Below are positions 7,539-14,708 of a stretch of 17,628 bases of DNA, in pieces; the first letter of the stretch is position 1, and the number at the start of each line of letters is the position of its first letter. This stretch comes from Candidatus Mediterraneibacter stercorigallinarum (GTDB taxonomy: Bacteria > Bacillota > Clostridia > Lachnospirales > Lachnospiraceae), in NCBI GenBank assembly GCA_019116185.1, contig DXCD01000251.1:1-17628 (forward strand). Reading direction: 5' to 3'. A model generated the notes under the pieces. It made no database searches. It was given only the letters and a program-made list of their open reading frames with translations, and was not told the DNA's origin. The position numbers and the translations under genes are program-made.

Positions 7539-7895
7539 ATGAAGAAAAATGACTGGTTTCTGGCGGCGGGCATCCTTGCGGCAGCTGCCCTTTTACTTTG
7601 TTTTCAGATATTCAGAGGGACGGGAGACCACGCGTCTGTCACCGTCTCTGTTGATGGGACTTTGTTCGGCACTTACAGCCTGGAGGAAGACCGGACAGTG
7701 GAGATCAATGATACGAACCGGCTCGTGATCAGTGACGGTTCTGCGCGGATGGAGTGGGCGGACTGCCCGGACCAGGTCTGTGTGAATCACCGTGAGGTCA
7801 GCCGGGACGGGGAGAGTATTATCTGTCTTCCGAACCAGGTCGTTGTTTCGATAGAAAGTATGGAAGAAAGTGATGTTGACGGAATCGCACAGTAG
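7539..7895 (+). CDS. NusG domain II-containing membrane-anchored protein (EetA-like)
   Basis: The 118-residue protein has one N-terminal membrane helix (about residues 7-25). A small, probably extracytoplasmic beta-rich domain follows: VTVSVDGTLFGTYSL, then a segment with two cysteines (DCPDQVCVNH) and a third in IICLPNQVVVSIE. This pattern is that of the stand-alone NusG domain II family, which is not the transcription factor NusG. From memory, the family includes EetA of Listeria-type flavin-based extracellular electron transfer loci, and it commonly sits beside ApbE and a Gx-type transporter, as here. A GAAGAGG site precedes the ATG. It shares the divergent promoter region with apbE and probably an operon with the next gene, 68 nt on. 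Family assignment is good; the redox role is inference. Confidence 0.82.
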   Translation: MKKNDWFLAAGILAAAALLLCFQIFRGTGDHASVTVSVDGTLFGTYSLEEDRTVEINDTNRLVISDGSARMEWADCPDQVCVNHREVSRDGESIICLPNQVVVSIESMEESDVDGIAQ

Positions 7896-7951
7896 AGCTG
7901 TGTCCTCCATGGGCGGTCCGACCGGCATCTGTCATGGAAATTTGTTCAGGG

Positions 7952-7956
7952 AAGGA
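7952..7956 (+). promoter_or_regulatory. Ribosome binding site supporting a TTG start for the Gx-family gene
   Basis: AAGGA (within GGGAAGGAAAG) lies 7 nt before TTG 7964. The upstream ATG 7934 has no purine-rich site. Confidence 0.65.
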
Positions 7957-7963
7957 AAGAAGA

Positions 7964-8458
7964 TTGAAGAATCGAGCTGCTTATTTCGGCGTCTTTACAG
8001 CGCTTGCGCTGATCTTCAGCTATGTTGAGACGCTGATTCCCATTAATTTCGGTATTCCGGGCGTGAAGCTTGGTCTTGCGAACCTGGTGATCGTTATGGT
8101 TCTGTATAAGACAGATTTTAAGGAAGCGCTTCTATTATCTGTGGCGCGTGTGATACTCGCGGGATTTATTTTCGGAAATCTGTTCAGTATCCTGTACAGC
8201 CTTGCAGGAGGCGTCTTAAGTCTTATTGTGATGAATGCGCTGAGATGCCGGAAATCGTTCAGTGTCATCGGGGTGAGCATTGCCGGGGGCGTGAGCCACA
8301 ATATCGGTCAGCTTATAGTGGCAATGCTTGTGGTAGAGACTTACCAGGTGGGATATTACCTGCCGGTCCTTCTCATTGCCGGTACGCTGACAGGAGCAGT
8401 GATCGGGATCGTATGCAGGGAAGTGTTAAAGCGGGTCGAGGATGTACGGTTTGTTTGA
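7964..8458 (+). CDS. Gx transporter / heptaprenyl diphosphate synthase component I family membrane protein (EetB-like)
   Basis: From TTG 7964 the product has 164 residues (174 from ATG 7934). It is almost wholly hydrophobic, with about five membrane helices. Recognisable blocks: ALALIFSYVETLIPINFGIPGVKLGLANL (positions about 11-39), FILGFG-like AGFIFGNLFSILYSLAGG, and IAGGVSHNIGQLIVA. These match the Gx transporter family, historically called heptaprenyl diphosphate synthase component I, though no synthase active site is present. The fold resembles small substrate-binding S components of vitamin transporters. Its pairing with a NusG-II protein recalls EetB-EetA. The substrate is unknown; a quinone precursor, flavin or similar molecule would fit the setting but is not shown by the sequence. 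Confidence 0.82.
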   Translation: MKNRAAYFGVFTALALIFSYVETLIPINFGIPGVKLGLANLVIVMVLYKTDFKEALLLSVARVILAGFIFGNLFSILYSLAGGVLSLIVMNALRCRKSFSVIGVSIAGGVSHNIGQLIVAMLVVETYQVGYYLPVLLIAGTLTGAVIGIVCREVLKRVEDVRFV

Positions 8459-8520
8459 CCTTAACAGTTTGCCAGGGCTGGCAGTTTGCAGAGTTTTTAG
8501 GAGAAAAGGAAGATACAGAG

Positions 8521-9129
8521 ATGATCTCATATATAAGAGGAGAACTTGCGGCGATAGAAGAACAGAAGGCGGTCATAGATGTGGGAGGCATAGGATACGG
8601 CGTGTACATGCCCCAGCAGGCAATGTCCCTGCTGCCGGAAATCGGCAGCACGGTCAAGCTGCATACTTATCTGAATGTAAAGGAAGATGCAATGCAGCTC
8701 TTCGGGTTCCTGACAAGGGATGACCTGGAGATATTTAAGCTTGTCATCGGGGTGAGCGGCATCGGACCGAAGGGAGGGCTGAACATCCTGTCCAGCATGA
8801 GCCCGGATGAACTCCGTTTTGCCATTATGTCCGGGGATGCCAAGGCGATCTCAGCAGCGCCGGGCATTGGGAAGAAAACCGCGGAGAAACTGATCGTGGA
8901 GCTGAGAGACAAAGTGGACATCGAGGATATGCTGGAGCACGCGGCACATGGAGATGACGACAGGGCGGCCGCTGTTTCGGCTGACAGTGACATGCAGGCT
9001 GAGGCAGTACAGGCTCTTGTGGCTCTCGGATACGGCAGCGCGGAGAGTATGCGCGCCGTGAAGAAGACGTCTCCGGAATGCGCCACAGTGGAGGACATAT
9101 TGAAAGAGGCTTTAAAACATCTCTTTTAG
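8521..9129 (+). CDS. ruvA: Holliday junction branch migration protein RuvA
   Basis: RuvA binds four-way DNA junctions as a tetramer and loads the RuvB motor. It has 202 residues, the normal length. The order is an N-terminal OB-fold (MISYIRGELA start, VDVGGIGYGV-type core near 18-28), then the LFGF block near residue 61. Two helix-hairpin-helix elements follow (VSGIGPKGGLNIL at about 76-88; APGIGKKTAEKLI at about 113-125). Last is a flexible acidic linker and the C-terminal RuvB-binding domain (EAVQALVALGYGSAE). I start it at ATG 8521, preceded by AAAGGAAG. The frame is open further upstream to 8245, but that stretch overlaps the Gx-family gene and is not RuvA-like. It is 30 nt before ruvB. 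No ruvC is in the window, as usual for this phylum. Confidence 0.97.
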   Translation: MISYIRGELAAIEEQKAVIDVGGIGYGVYMPQQAMSLLPEIGSTVKLHTYLNVKEDAMQLFGFLTRDDLEIFKLVIGVSGIGPKGGLNILSSMSPDELRFAIMSGDAKAISAAPGIGKKTAEKLIVELRDKVDIEDMLEHAAHGDDDRAAAVSADSDMQAEAVQALVALGYGSAESMRAVKKTSPECATVEDILKEALKHLF

Positions 9130-9159
9130 CCTCATGAGGAAGGAAATTGCGGAACAATC

Positions 9160-10164
9160 ATGGGAAAACGAATTATTACGACAGAAAATCTGGAAGAGGA
9201 TATTAAGATTGAGGGGGAGCTGCGCCCCCGACTTTTGACAGAATATATCGGGCAGGAGAAGGCAAAACAGACGCTGAAGGTCTATATCGAGGCGGCTAAG
9301 GCAAGAGATGAGGCGTTGGACCATGTGCTGTTCTACGGTCCGCCGGGGCTTGGAAAGACCACTCTTGCAGGCATCATTGCCAATGAGATGGGAGTGCATA
9401 TGAAGGTGACATCCGGTCCGGCGATCGAGAAGCCGGGGGAGATGGCTGCGATCCTGAACAGCCTTCAGGAGCATGACGTCCTCTTTGTAGATGAGATCCA
9501 CCGCCTGAACCGTCAGGTGGAAGAAGTGCTTTACCCTGCCATGGAAGATTATGCCATTGATATTATGATCGGCAAAGGCGCCGGGGCGAGGTCTATCCGC
9601 CTGAACCTGCCGAAGTTTACCCTGGTCGGGGCCACCACCCGCGCCGGGATGCTGACCGCTCCGTTAAGAGACCGGTTCGGCGTGGTAAACAGGCTGGAGT
9701 TCTACACAGACGAAGAGCTTAAGACCATTATATTAAGATCAGCAAAGGTCCTGGATGTGGAAATCGAAGAAGAGGGGGCCCTTGAGCTGGCGCGGAGGTC
9801 CCGCGGGACGCCGAGGCTGGCGAACCGTCTCTTAAAGAGGGTGCGGGATTTTGCCCAGGTAAAATACGATGGGAAGATTACGAAAAAAGTAGCGGACTAT
9901 GCGCTGGATCTTCTGGATGTAGACAAATACGGGCTGGACCATATTGACAGAAGCATCCTCCTTACCATGATCGAAAAATTCCAGGGAGGCCCTGTGGGAC
10001 TTGATACACTGGCCGCGGCGATCTCGGAAGATGCAGGGACACTGGAGGATGTATATGAGCCCTATCTGCTGAAGAACGGGTTCATCCAGCGGACGCCAAG
10101 AGGAAGGGTCGTGACCGGTCTGGCTTACAGCCATCTCGGGATACCGGCGCCCGCGGCAGAGTGA
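9160..10164 (+). CDS. ruvB: Holliday junction branch migration ATPase RuvB
   Basis: RuvB is the hexameric AAA+ motor that drives branch migration together with RuvA. It has 334 residues, standard length. The N-terminal ELRPRLLTEYIGQEKAK block is followed by Walker A G60-P-P-G-L-G-K66-T-T, Walker B with D111-E-I-H, and sensor 1 (GATTRAG). The arginine finger region (LRDRFG) comes next, then sensor 2 (RGTPRLANRLLKRVRDFA). The C-terminal winged helix ends with FIQRTPRGRVVT. The start ATG 9160 follows AGGAAGG by about 15 nt, rather far, but it gives the family N-terminus. It is co-transcribed with ruvA. No convincing terminator follows; zapA has its own promoter 24 nt downstream. Confidence 0.97.
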   Translation: MGKRIITTENLEEDIKIEGELRPRLLTEYIGQEKAKQTLKVYIEAAKARDEALDHVLFYGPPGLGKTTLAGIIANEMGVHMKVTSGPAIEKPGEMAAILNSLQEHDVLFVDEIHRLNRQVEEVLYPAMEDYAIDIMIGKGAGARSIRLNLPKFTLVGATTRAGMLTAPLRDRFGVVNRLEFYTDEELKTIILRSAKVLDVEIEEEGALELARRSRGTPRLANRLLKRVRDFAQVKYDGKITKKVADYALDLLDVDKYGLDHIDRSILLTMIEKFQGGPVGLDTLAAAISEDAGTLEDVYEPYLLKNGFIQRTPRGRVVTGLAYSHLGIPAPAAE

Positions 10165-10187
10165 CAGTGCAAATTCTGAAAAAACTG

Positions 10188-10216
10188 TTGGTTTTTGCCG
10201 GTAAATCGTTTATAAT
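10188..10216 (+). promoter_or_regulatory. Candidate promoter of the zapA-U32-ftsW-pbp group
   Basis: TTGGTT (10188-10193), a 17-nt spacer, then a perfect TATAAT (10211-10216), 29 nt before the zapA ATG. Confidence 0.7.
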
Positions 10217-10245
10217 AAACAGGTAAGAAACGCGAGGAGGAAGCT

Positions 10246-10656
10246 ATGAGTTCAGCAAAACATTTTACAGAAGTATTAATCGGGGGAAAGGTATATACTC
10301 TGAGTGGATTTGAGGGCGAAGAATACCTGCAGAAAGTATCCTCCTATCTGAATCACAAAATCACAGAGTGTGCGAACAGCGAGGGATACAGGAAACAGAG
10401 CGCTGACACAAGGAATGTACTTCTCGCCCTGAATATCGCAGATGATTATTTTAAGGCAAAGAAACAGGGGGATTCCCTTGAGAGTGATATTGAGCTGAAG
10501 GACAAGGAGATGTATGACCTGAAGCATGAGCTGATTTCCGCGCAGATCAAACTTGAGAATGCGGAGAAAGAGCTTGCAAAGATGAAAGAAGAGAACAATG
10601 ATCTTCAGATGCAGATCGTTAAACTGGAAACTGAAATGAAGAATCGGAGAAGATAA
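10246..10656 (+). CDS. zapA: Cell division protein ZapA
   Basis: ZapA binds and bundles FtsZ filaments at the division ring. The 136-residue protein has the N-terminal ZapA domain (about residues 8-72; IGGKVYTLSGFEGEEYLQKV and LLALNIADDYFKAK). A long charged coiled coil follows (about 78-134, with heptad-like L/I/M and dense E/K), which mediates dimer and tetramer formation. It is longer than Bacillus ZapA because of the extended coil. AGGAGG at 10235-10240 sits 5 nt before the ATG. It leads a group containing ftsW/rodA-type and PBP genes, consistent with a division or envelope role. The U32 gene begins 3 nt after its stop. Confidence 0.9.
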   Translation: MSSAKHFTEVLIGGKVYTLSGFEGEEYLQKVSSYLNHKITECANSEGYRKQSADTRNVLLALNIADDYFKAKKQGDSLESDIELKDKEMYDLKHELISAQIKLENAEKELAKMKEENNDLQMQIVKLETEMKNRRR

Positions 10657-10659
10657 CCG

Positions 10660-13224
10660 ATGACAAAGCATTTACAAATGGGAATTGAAAACGAAACTAT
10701 ACGAGGGCTGTCAGATACGACAGCCCCTTTCATTACAGAAAGCGCCGGACCTGGCAGGAAGATAGAGATCCTTGCCCCGGCGGGATCTTACGCGTCTTTC
10801 CGGGCAGCGCTCTGCGCCGGGGCGGACGCGGTGTATGCAGGCGGTCCGAGATTCGGCGCGCGGGCTTACGCGGATAATTTTACACAGGAAGAGCTGGTTC
10901 AGGCGATCGGAGAAGCGCATCTCTTCGGACGGAAATTCTATCTGACTGTAAATACTCTCCTCAAAGATACTGAGATCACAGATTTGTATGAATACCTTGC
11001 GCCTCTTTATAAGGCGGGACTGGACGCGGTCATTATCCAGGACGCGGGTGTGATGGAATATGTCAGGAAGCAGTTTCCCGGACTTGATATCCATGCCAGC
11101 ACACAGATGACTGTGACAGGTTCGTATGGGGCAAAATTTCTGGAAGAGCAGGGGGCGGTACGTGTCGTCCCGGCAAGGGAACTGTCTTTGGGAGAGATAC
11201 AGCAGATTCGCAGGGAGACGGATCTGGAGATTGAATGTTTCGTCCACGGGGCGCTCTGTTACTGCTATTCCGGGCAGTGCCTGCTGAGCAGCGTGATCGG
11301 GGGCAGGAGCGGGAACCGCGGACAGTGCGCCCAGCCCTGCCGGCTGCCTTACACGGCGGGCGGGGACAAGAAATACTATCTGAGCCCGAAAGATATCTGC
11401 ACGCTTGAGATCATACCGGATCTTGTAGACGCGGGGATTGATTCCTTTAAGATCGAGGGGCGGATGAAGAAGCCGGAGTATGTTGCAGGAGTTACCTCCA
11501 TGTACCGCAAATATACGGATCTGTATCTGAGGAAAGGCCGGGCAGGGTTCAAGGTATTGCCGGAGGACAGGGAAATGCTCATGGATCTGTACAACAGAGG
11601 CGGATCTTCAGAGGGATATTATAAAAGGCACAACGGGCGCGGGATGATGGCCCTGGAGCGACCCAACCATACAGGAGTGCCGGCAGTTAAGGTGCGCTTC
11701 CAGAAGGGGCGGGAAGTACACGGCACAGTGCTGACAGATTTGAATCCGGGGGATGTGATCGAGGTTACCGGCGGAAAAGGCAACTATACGGTTGGGAACC
11801 CGGTGCAGAAAGGCGGGAAGATTTCCTTTCTCGTCCAGAAAGAGGTGCGGCTGACACAGGGAACAGTATTAAACCGGACAAGAAATGAGTCTCTGATCCG
11901 GTCTATGCAGGATACTTATATGAACAGCGGCATGAAGCTGGCGGTCTCAGGAGAATTGTCTCTCAGGATATCAGAACCAGGGGCCCTTACAGTGCGGCTT
12001 GAGACGGAAGACGGCGCAGAGACAGCCTTTACGGCGCAGACGCAGGAACCGGTCCAGGAAGCGCAGAACCGTCCCATGGACAGGGAGCGCATTCTGTCTC
12101 AGATGCAGAAGACCGGAAATTCAGAGTTCTTCTTTCGGAATCTGGATATTTCCATGGATGATCATATTTTCGTCCCGATCCAGCAGCTCAATTCCTTAAG
12201 GCGCGCCGCGCTGGAAGGGCTGAGAATGGCCGTCATAGCTGGACATACACGGACCCTGCCGGGGAGAGCGGACGAAAAGATGCTGTCCGCATGTACCGCG
12301 GATCTGCCCGGAGGATGCGGCTTCGCAGAAGAGACTGTATCAGATGACAGAGCCACAGGGGAATGGAAGCCCTTGTTTTCCGTTTTGGCGGAAACAGAAG
12401 AGCAGCTTGGCGCGGTGCTGGATGCATCGGCGCAGAATCCGGACATCTGGCGGAGAATTTACGTAGAATCTGATCTTGCAGTGAAGATCATGGAATCCCA
12501 GAAAGAGACAGCGCTGATGCAAGGAATCAGAGAGAACGGAACAGAGCTTTTTATTGCCCTGCCGTATATTTTCCGCAGGGAGAAAGGCGCTGCATACTCA
12601 GCGGAACGATATCCCGCATGGCTGTCCGAAGCGGCAGACCGACTCCGTGCGGATGGAGTTCTGATACGGAATTATGAGGAGTATCAGATGCTGCGGGAAG
12701 AGGGATTTGACAAAAAGATCATTCTGGACCATAATCTATATGTATTTAACCGATACGGGAAGTCGTTCTGGAGGAAGCTGGGAATATCCGAATTTGCAGC
12801 TCCTCAGGAATTAAATGCCCGGGAGCTTGCAGAACTCGGGATCAGCGGTATGGAGTTTACGGTATATGGGCATCTTCCGGTTATGTTATCCGCACAGTGC
12901 ATCCTTAAAACTTCGGGCAGATGCACGCGCAGACCGGAAGTATCAATGCTTACAGACCGTCTGGGAAACCGTTTCCCGGTAAAAAATCAGTGTACTTACT
13001 GTTACAATGTCATATATAATACTCTGCCTCTGTATCTTGGGATGCAGGCGGATGAAATCCGAAAACTTGCCCCGGGAATGCTGCGGCTTCAGTTCAGCAT
13101 TGAGAACGAGCAGTTCGCCCGGCATATCCTGGATCTGGTACAGAACGCATTTTGCGTGGAGGATTCCCATGCCGCGCCGGATTTCGAATATACGCAGGGT
13201 CATTTCCGGCGCGGAGTATCATAA
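10660..13224 (+). CDS. Long U32 family peptidase (RlhA/YdcP-like, possible RNA-hydroxylation protein)
   Basis: The 854-residue protein has the U32 fold start KIEILAPAGSYASF (from residue 34), then AGADAVYAGGPRFGARAYADNF. The U32 signature follows: E192-C-F-V-H-G-A-L-C200 ... G-Q-C207, and then C223-A-Q-P-C227. Despite the peptidase name, the best-studied members (TrhP, RlhA) are Fe-S-dependent tRNA/rRNA hydroxylation factors, and these cysteines fit cluster ligands. A middle beta-rich region (about 335-510) resembles the DUF3656/collagenase-like domain of RlhA. The C-terminal third carries a second cysteine set, C747, C755, C778 and C781. GGAG (10645-10648) lies 11 nt before the ATG, and the gene follows zapA by 3 nt. 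Residues 1-32 are not U32-like and include a hairpin (see 10705-10726). Specific substrate unknown. Confidence 0.87.
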   Translation: MTKHLQMGIENETIRGLSDTTAPFITESAGPGRKIEILAPAGSYASFRAALCAGADAVYAGGPRFGARAYADNFTQEELVQAIGEAHLFGRKFYLTVNTLLKDTEITDLYEYLAPLYKAGLDAVIIQDAGVMEYVRKQFPGLDIHASTQMTVTGSYGAKFLEEQGAVRVVPARELSLGEIQQIRRETDLEIECFVHGALCYCYSGQCLLSSVIGGRSGNRGQCAQPCRLPYTAGGDKKYYLSPKDICTLEIIPDLVDAGIDSFKIEGRMKKPEYVAGVTSMYRKYTDLYLRKGRAGFKVLPEDREMLMDLYNRGGSSEGYYKRHNGRGMMALERPNHTGVPAVKVRFQKGREVHGTVLTDLNPGDVIEVTGGKGNYTVGNPVQKGGKISFLVQKEVRLTQGTVLNRTRNESLIRSMQDTYMNSGMKLAVSGELSLRISEPGALTVRLETEDGAETAFTAQTQEPVQEAQNRPMDRERILSQMQKTGNSEFFFRNLDISMDDHIFVPIQQLNSLRRAALEGLRMAVIAGHTRTLPGRADEKMLSACTADLPGGCGFAEETVSDDRATGEWKPLFSVLAETEEQLGAVLDASAQNPDIWRRIYVESDLAVKIMESQKETALMQGIRENGTELFIALPYIFRREKGAAYSAERYPAWLSEAADRLRADGVLIRNYEEYQMLREEGFDKKIILDHNLYVFNRYGKSFWRKLGISEFAAPQELNARELAELGISGMEFTVYGHLPVMLSAQCILKTSGRCTRRPEVSMLTDRLGNRFPVKNQCTYCYNVIYNTLPLYLGMQADEIRKLAPGMLRLQFSIENEQFARHILDLVQNAFCVEDSHAAPDFEYTQGHFRRGVS
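10705..10726 (+). other. Terminator-like hairpin inside the first codons of the U32 gene
   Basis: GGGCTGTC (10705-10712) and GACAGCCC (10719-10726) form a perfect 8-bp GC-rich stem with a 6-nt loop, followed by CTTTCATT. It falls at codons 16-23 of the ORF. It could act as an attenuator between zapA and the U32 gene, or as a terminator remnant, with ribosome passage melting it. Confidence 0.5.
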
Positions 13225-13235
13225 CAGGGGGTAAT

Positions 13236-14708
13236 ATGGTAAATATTATTATACAATTATCAAAATATATAATTATCATCCTCATGGCGGCATACACTTT
13301 TTCTTGTTTTTCCATTTTTACAAGAAATTATGAAGATGAGGAGAATCGGGTGCTCATACGGCAGGATGTTCTTTTGTTCCTGCTGCAGTTTGCGGCGTTT
13401 TTTACAATGTTTCTTGCCACAGATGACATCCGGATCCTGTTTTTCTATGCAGCGCTGGCGGTCGTTCTCCTGGGAGTGATCCTGCTGTATAACCTGATCT
13501 ATCCCAATGTATCCCGCCTGGTCGTCAATAATATGTGTATGCTCATCACGGCGGGGATGATCATGATCACCAGGCTGTCCGCGGACAATGACTCGCCTTA
13601 CGGTACAGCCATAAGGCAGCTTATCTTTGTTGTACTGGGAGTGACATTCGGGCTGGTCGTCCCGGTTCTGATCCGGAAACTTACCTTTCTGGATAAATGG
13701 ACCTATATCTACGCCGCGGCAGGGGGCGGAGCACTCCTCCTGGTGGCAGTATTTGCCCAGACTTCAGGCGGAGCGAAACTGGGATTTGAAATTTTCGGTT
13801 TTAATATTCAGCCTTCGGAATTTGTAAAAATCATATTTGTGTTTTTTGTGGCGGCAAGTCTGAACAAGTCAAAGGAATTTAAAAACGTGGTCATTACTAC
13901 CGCGATTGCGGCGGCGCATGTGCTGATCCTTGTGCTGTCCACGGATCTTGGGGCAGCGCTCATTCTGTTTGTGGTATATCTGGTCATGCTGTATGTGGCC
14001 ACGCGGCAGCCGCTGTATGCCATCGCCGGGCTGGGGGCAGGTGTTCTCGCCGCTGTTGCGGGCTATCATCTGTTTGCCCATATTCGGGTGAGAGTGGAGG
14101 CGTGGCAGGATCCGATCGCTACCTATGGCGACAGCGGATATCAGGTGGCTCAGTCGCTGTTTGCGATCGGGACGGGAAGCTGGTTCGGGACCGGGCTGTT
14201 CCAGGGACAGCCGGATACAATCCCCGTGGCAGAGACCGATTTCATTTTTTCAGCGATCACAGAGGAGATGGGCGTAATCTATGCGCTCTGTCTTATCCTG
14301 ATCTGCGTGAGCTGTTATGTGATGTTCTTAAATATCGCCATGGAGCTGCACAATTATTTCTATAAACTCGTAGCCCTGGGACTTGGGACCTGTTATATCT
14401 TCCAGGTGTTCCTGCAGATCGGAGGCGTAACAAAGTTCATACCTTCTACGGGAATGACCCTTCCCTTTGTCAGCTACGGAGGAAGTTCCGTCTTGAGTAC
14501 GATGATCATGTTCGGCATCATACAGGGGCTGTATATCCTCAGGGAAGATGAAGAAGAGGAACTGGAACAGGAGAAGCTTAAGAAAGAAAGGAAGTCAAGA
14601 AATGGCATGGGAAGAACAGCGCCCCGAAAAGCGGCGAAGAACGAACCGAGATTCGAGGAAGTCCCCAAACAGAGGACGCGCAAAAAGCCGAGAGCGCGTG
14701 CGAAATAA
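13236..14708 (+). CDS. FtsW/RodA/SpoVE family peptidoglycan glycosyltransferase
   Basis: SEDS proteins polymerise lipid II into glycan strands together with a class B PBP. From ATG 13236 the product has 490 residues and about ten membrane helices. The start follows AGGGGG at 13226-13231; the longer frame from 13152 lies inside the U32 gene. Key blocks: VEAWQDPIATYGDSGYQVAQSL with D292 at the position of the essential SEDS aspartate, then AIGTGSWFGTGLFQG. VAETDFIFSAITEEMG and KFIPSTGMTLPFVSYGGSS follow. The N-terminal helices form the extended type often paired with a PbpA-like PBP. The C-terminal ~55 residues are a charged, basic cytoplasmic tail; its last 35 codons overlap the next gene. Whether it serves division, elongation or sporulation cannot be read from the sequence. 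Confidence 0.93.
   Translation: MVNIIIQLSKYIIIILMAAYTFSCFSIFTRNYEDEENRVLIRQDVLLFLLQFAAFFTMFLATDDIRILFFYAALAVVLLGVILLYNLIYPNVSRLVVNNMCMLITAGMIMITRLSADNDSPYGTAIRQLIFVVLGVTFGLVVPVLIRKLTFLDKWTYIYAAAGGGALLLVAVFAQTSGGAKLGFEIFGFNIQPSEFVKIIFVFFVAASLNKSKEFKNVVITTAIAAAHVLILVLSTDLGAALILFVVYLVMLYVATRQPLYAIAGLGAGVLAAVAGYHLFAHIRVRVEAWQDPIATYGDSGYQVAQSLFAIGTGSWFGTGLFQGQPDTIPVAETDFIFSAITEEMGVIYALCLILICVSCYVMFLNIAMELHNYFYKLVALGLGTCYIFQVFLQIGGVTKFIPSTGMTLPFVSYGGSSVLSTMIMFGIIQGLYILREDEEEELEQEKLKKERKSRNGMGRTAPRKAAKNEPRFEEVPKQRTRKKPRARAK
14587..14594 (+). promoter_or_regulatory. Ribosome binding site within ftsW-like gene that sets the PBP start
   Basis: AAAGGAAG sits 7 nt before ATG 14602, inside the upstream coding region. 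The later in-frame GTG 14698 has no comparable site. Confidence 0.72.

Noticed and set aside
8465..8489. Small dyad TGCCAGGGCTGGCA and direct repeat CAGTTTGC before ruvA
   Set aside because: The stem is only 5-6 bp with a tiny loop, and the T-rich tail comes 9 nt late. Likely chance.
8245..8520. Long N-terminal extension of ruvA
   Set aside because: It overlaps the Gx-family gene in another frame, and RuvA homology begins exactly at ATG 8521, giving the normal length.
13152..13235. Upstream start of the ftsW-like gene inside the U32 gene
   Set aside because: The segment is arginine/glycine-rich and not membrane-like. ATG 13236 has its own ribosome site.
14548..14601. Earlier ATG for the PBP gene
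   Set aside because: It has no ribosome binding site at proper distance and lengthens an already large overlap; ATG 14602 has AAAGGAAG 7 nt upstream.
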